Shown here piece after piece: positions 60,588 to 64,000 of a DNA stretch of 64,000 nucleotides. This DNA comes from Chytridium lagenaria (taxonomy: Eukaryota > Chytridiomycota > Chytridiomycetes > Chytridiales > Chytridiaceae), in the NCBI GenBank assembly GCA_025449115.1, contig JAHLKC010000045.1:62001-126000 (forward strand). The letters are read 5' to 3'. A model generated the notes under the pieces. That model saw nothing but the letters and a program-made list of their open reading frames with translations. It did not search any database and was not told where the DNA came from. The position numbers and the translations under genes are program-made. Every line of letters starts with the position of its first letter. The stretch's first letter is position 1.

Positions 60588-61380
60588 TCAAGAAGACTCT
60601 GACCCCATCATGTACTCCCATCTCAAAACCAGTGTCGCAGCACTCGACACAGTTCCACACACCCCAACCGCCCACATGGGCAACAAATACGCCTTCATCG
60701 CCCCATTCAACGCAAGCGGCACATCCGCCCATCACCGCAATCGTTCTTAACCCCAATATCCTCAACTCTGCATACAACCCATTCAACTCCTCCATCAACA
60801 TCCTATGTTCCTCTGTGTTCTCCATAGGCGCGGTATACGGTTTCACGATCGGTGTGATGGGTTGAGGCGGAACGGCGGTACGGGTTACTCCACCTAATGA
60901 CGAGAGACCACCACCCAACGCTGATGTGGCGGCAGACGCTACACGGGAGAAACCCCCTGAGAAAACTAAAGTCAATGGCTTCCCCCATAAGGGATTCAAG
61001 GGTCCACCGTTTTTTATGTAAAACGAGCCGTGATTGACGCGAACGACGGCCATGGATTCTGCGACGGATGAGAGGGTACGGATGATGGCGAGCATGTCGA
61101 GGAGGAGGTAAGAGAGCCATGCCATGTTGGAATATCGGCGGTAGTCGATGGATTTGGGGGATCGTTGGAGGTGGAGGGTGGGTGATCCGAGGATACCGTG
61201 TTTGTGGAGAAAGTAAAGTTGGTCGAGGGGTAGTAGAAGAAGAGGGAGATGTTTTGCCAGGCCCGTATGACGGAGGAACGAGTCGGGGCTTTTGATGATA
61301 TCGCGAAGCCTTGGGAAGTGGGGGTGGAGGGGTTTGGGCTTTACGCTTGTAACGGACGCGACTAGAGTTTCTTGGCGCTA
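60588..61380 (-). CDS. Peroxin-11 family protein (N-terminus unresolved)
   Basis: Peroxisomal membrane-elongation protein. The main exon from an acceptor at 61380 reads RQETLVASV, FPRLRDIIKSPDSFLRHTGL, LLPLDQLYFLHKHGIL, YSNMAWLSYLLLDMLAI and later SADIP-like sequence in a shifted frame: NGAMKAYLLPMWAVGVCGTV and SSAATLVLRWEYMMGSESS, ending at 60588. The Gly-x-x-GTVSS end is typical of PEX11. A one-base slip near 60735 joins the two frames. A first exon upstream is expected but was not resolved. The family call is by pattern, not alignment. Confidence 0.65.
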
Positions 61381-61472
61381 TAATAGAACGACACAATTGT
61401 AAATAAAGTACGTTAAGAGGCGATTGTACATTTTATGATGATATAAGAGAAGGAAGGTAAAGATGCTTTACC

Positions 61473-61910
61473 TCAACGCTGTCCTCCTCGCTTCCTAAGG
61501 CCCCCTTTCTTCTTTTCACCTTTTTTCCCAACCCCTTTCAGATCGTCTCGTTTCAGTGCCTGCCAGAACATTCCTTCTCGATTCATAACTGCTCTCATAA
61601 TCATCGTCAACTCCCCCGTCCCGTCAACTTTGAATTAGGCACCGGTCTTCCTTTTCGCCAACCTTGGCTTCCCATACTTTGCAAACTCCTCCCCATCGCT
61701 TTCCGAAGCCTCATCCATGGTCTGATACCGGTCAACCCGATTCCTATCATAAGCATCATCCTCTGAAGTTTCCGAATCATCCACATCGCCATCCGTATCC
61801 GACCCAGAATCTGAATATAACTTCTCGTCTTCTTCCTCTACCCTTGAAGGCTCCTCTGATTCTCGTCGTCCACCTCTGAAGGTGTTATAATATACTGCCT
61901 GTGCCTCCAT
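61473..61910 (-). CDS. Hypothetical acidic-basic protein, possibly interrupted
   Basis: ATG 61910 opens MEAQAVYYNTFRGGRRESEE, then a strongly acidic middle (YSDSGSDTDGDVDDSETSED) and SDGEEFAKYGKPRLAKRKTG. A TAA at about 61635 ends this frame, but the same frame resumes with GELTMIMRAVMNREGMFWQA and a lysine-rich tail to TGA at 61473-61475, so a sequencing error or short intron may hide one protein of about 140 residues. The composition suggests a nucleolar protein. Family not recognised. Confidence 0.5.
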
Positions 61911-61950
61911 TCAATCTCGGCTTTGCAACCTCCCACCGAATGGACCTGAC

Positions 61951-62560
61951 ATGAGCGCTTCATATGCAGAGAGAACACCCAGAAACCTCAGCACGTTTCT
62001 AGCATCAGATAAGCAATCACCCAACTTTAATAGACTGAAGGCTGATCGCAACAGCCCAGTTTGGTCTTATCACCCATCAAACGAATTCCGCCGATCAATC
62101 GACACATGTAGAGGATGAGACGAAGAATCCGATCCGTTCCTTCCATCCTCGAAGCAAAAGCTAGGAGTCGTGGAATAAACCGTGCCGCATTGTGAACGCC
62201 GCTTGAAGACGATGAAACGGATACCGACTCCCAAAAGATCCCCGTCTGTCATCATCATCATCCAGGTTACTAGGTTTTCTCATGGACGGTAGACTTGAAA
62301 GCAATCTCAGCAGTTGCTCCGACGCAGCCGTTCTGGTAGAATGATCCGGGATATGGGTTCTGATGTCGGTTTTGATGCCAGAATTCTTGCGGCTGCGGTG
62401 GCGGCTGCGGGAGATGTTGATTGAAAGGGGGGTGCGGATGGAGCGCTCATGTTGGATCGTGGATGGAATGATGTTGGTCCATCTGGGTATCCGCTGTGGT
62501 CTTCTTCATCGGCTAGGCGTTGCTCTAACGCTTGATGGCTGGTGGGGGATCGCTTTCTCG
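61951..62560 (+). CDS. Hypothetical Ser/Pro-rich protein, frame-interrupted
   Basis: ATG 61951 opens MSASYAERTPRNLSTFLASD and stays coding-like through SYHPSNEFRRSID before a stop; later segments (VEDETKNPIRSFHPRSKS, GSDVGFDARILAAAVAAA, RGWNDVGPSGYPLWSSSS) continue in other frames, implying several indels or unseen introns. It starts 40 bp from the acidic protein on the opposite strand. No family was recognised and the end is approximate. Confidence 0.35.
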
Positions 62561-62714
62561 AAATCTCATATGTATTTTTTTTTTCTCTCTATAGACTAAA
62601 CCTTGAACATATGTATACAATTTTCTGGGATGAAAACACAACGATTAAGGTAAGGTGACCATAACGCGCCAGGGAAAGCCTTGTTGAATCTCATTTTTGT
62701 TCTATATTATTATT

Positions 62715-64000
62715 TTATCCGAGATGAGACATGTGCAATGGCAACATTCGACACATTTCTTTTACGAGTTCGATCTCTTTTTCAAATCTGCATAGAGTAG
62801 CGTGATGATAAATATGAGATATGAGATAGAGCAAGAGAAATAAATTGACTTTCCGTGTCAAAGAATGCTCAGAAAAATCAATCAAGAAACACTCACTCTG
62901 GGATTCCATGCGTTTTGTGATAAACAAGGATATCTGAATACTCCTCAAGACTAAAAGACGATAAATATGTGTATCTTTGCAACAAATAATGAATATACCT
63001 TTTCCTAGGTCAGAGGCCTTGATTGATTTCAAAATCTCTTCCGACAACGATTTCGATTGTAAAGGGATACTCGATTTCTGAAGCCACATCCAAGCCTTTC
63101 TTAATTTCGCCGTCATGTAAGTTCTCGCATCGTCCGGATCACCGAACGGTTCGGAGGCTTTCCGGTATCACCGACATTAAAGAGCCTCAAAAACTCGTCG
63201 TAAAGGCGAATTGACTCGACTGTAGCATCATTAGCCTCCTCTCCAATCAGCAATTTCATTTGCCCGGAATCCAAGCTTTGATACTCCTCGATCTTGATGT
63301 CTCTAATATTATCGTAAACTGTCGCAAGCTCGTAGGTGACTTGTTGGATCTGGGCCAGATAATATTGTGTAGAGAGTCTTGACGACAAGATTTCGAAGAG
63401 AAACTCGGCACGACGTTTTTGAAGCTTTAACTTTTCGTGCCTTGTCGGTCTCAAATGCGGAAAACTTGTTGTAGATTTGGCTTAGGTCCTATGCGTATGT
63501 GAGAAAGGTCGAGGATTGTCGGTCAAACCTGTATTATTAATACGTGATCGCTAACAAATCCATCGAGTCTAAAAAGTCTTTTGCAGCCGTCAATGTCGTG
63601 ATGCCCTCTAAGAATAGCAATTTGGCCTTCATATTGATTAATGGATAATACGTGAGATTGATGGTACAACCTTATCGTAGGAACGCGCAAAATTTTGAGG
63701 TATTCTTGCTCTCATTAATGCTGTTTGAAGCTTTGGGAAAACCGCCGCGTCGTCATTCGGGCTGCATCATAATTAATAACAAAAAGCATAAATAACAAAC
63801 AGCTGCTTTACTGTTTCATTGACATTAAGGTCTCTATCCTTCCGCTCTACTGATATTGACAAAGCTAACAGATAAAACTTTCCCCATATCCATGCCAAAT
63901 CTGCCTTGGCGCGTGCCAGGGGATCAGTCTCTGTCTCTGAGTCGGATACGGGAGTGCTGGAACATTCCGATTCAAGCAAAGATAGCATGTGTTCGGAGCT
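62715..64000 (-). CDS. KIFBP: KIF-binding protein (KIFBP/KBP), 5' end cut by window edge
   Basis: TPR-like alpha-helical regulator that binds kinesin motor domains in animals. On the minus strand the exons give DPLARAKADLAWIWGKFYLL, then KLKLQKRRAEFLFEILSSRL, STQYYLAQIQQVTYELATVY, DNIRDIKIEEYQSLDSGQMK, RLYDEFLRLF and LTYMTAKLRKAWMWLQKSSI, matching the order of the animal protein, and the end FEKEIELVKEMCRMLPLHMS matches its C-terminal helix. The stop is at 62715. The N-terminus lies beyond 64,000. Introns are short. Confidence 0.85.

Overview
This is a eukaryotic window from what is most likely a flagellated (zoosporic) early-diverging fungus such as a chytrid; that placement is an inference. 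Genes are compact and cut by many short GT-AG introns of about 40-90 nt, and several neighbours share very short divergent promoters. Typical eukaryotic and fungal genes (Srp40/Nopp140, Sqs1, an Sfp1-like zinc finger, Hsp90) sit beside genes usually kept in organisms with centrioles or cilia (centrin, TACC, ARMH1, KIF-binding protein). I found no rRNA, tRNA or CRISPR.

Layout. Positions 1-9,100: mitochondrial ribosomal protein bL9 (cut by the left edge), a CaMKK/SNF1-activating-type kinase, an ankyrin-coiled-coil-RasGEF protein and a short conserved-looking gene. Positions 10,240-12,901: hsp90, with many single-base frame breaks. Positions 12,900-17,760: a candidate mobile locus. It holds a large multi-exon gene with a GIY-YIG-like motif, and on its far side an inverted, in-frame copy of the last ~57 codons and 3' UTR of hsp90, bracketed by a 62-bp direct repeat. 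Positions 18,600-20,650: a diverged repeat family in direct and inverted copies. Positions 21,800-30,450: TACC, RBX1, MFSD10-like transporter, Nopp140. Positions 31,000-39,160: ARMH1, SMC4, centrin. Positions 39,330-49,000: glutamyl-tRNA synthetase fused to an EMAPII/Arc1p-type tRNA-binding domain, tetraspanin, OXR1 (TLDc), SQS1, kelch protein. Positions 49,166-64,000: gephyrin-type molybdenum cofactor protein, Sfp1/JAZF1-like zinc finger, G-protein alpha subunit, CFIm25/NUDT21, PEX11, two hypothetical genes and KIFBP (cut by the right edge).

The genes look like independent housekeeping and cytoskeletal genes rather than one pathway. A loose theme is the centrosome/cilium and chromosomes (TACC, centrin, ARMH1, KIFBP, SMC4); another is signalling (CaMKK, RasGEF, G-alpha).

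Many clearly real genes carry one or a few single-base indels, mostly in homopolymers, while others (SMC4, GluRS, MFSD10) read cleanly. Residual assembly error is the simplest reading, so broken frames should not be taken as proof of pseudogenes. Hsp90 is the extreme case, and the intact inverted copy of its tail lets several errors be seen directly.
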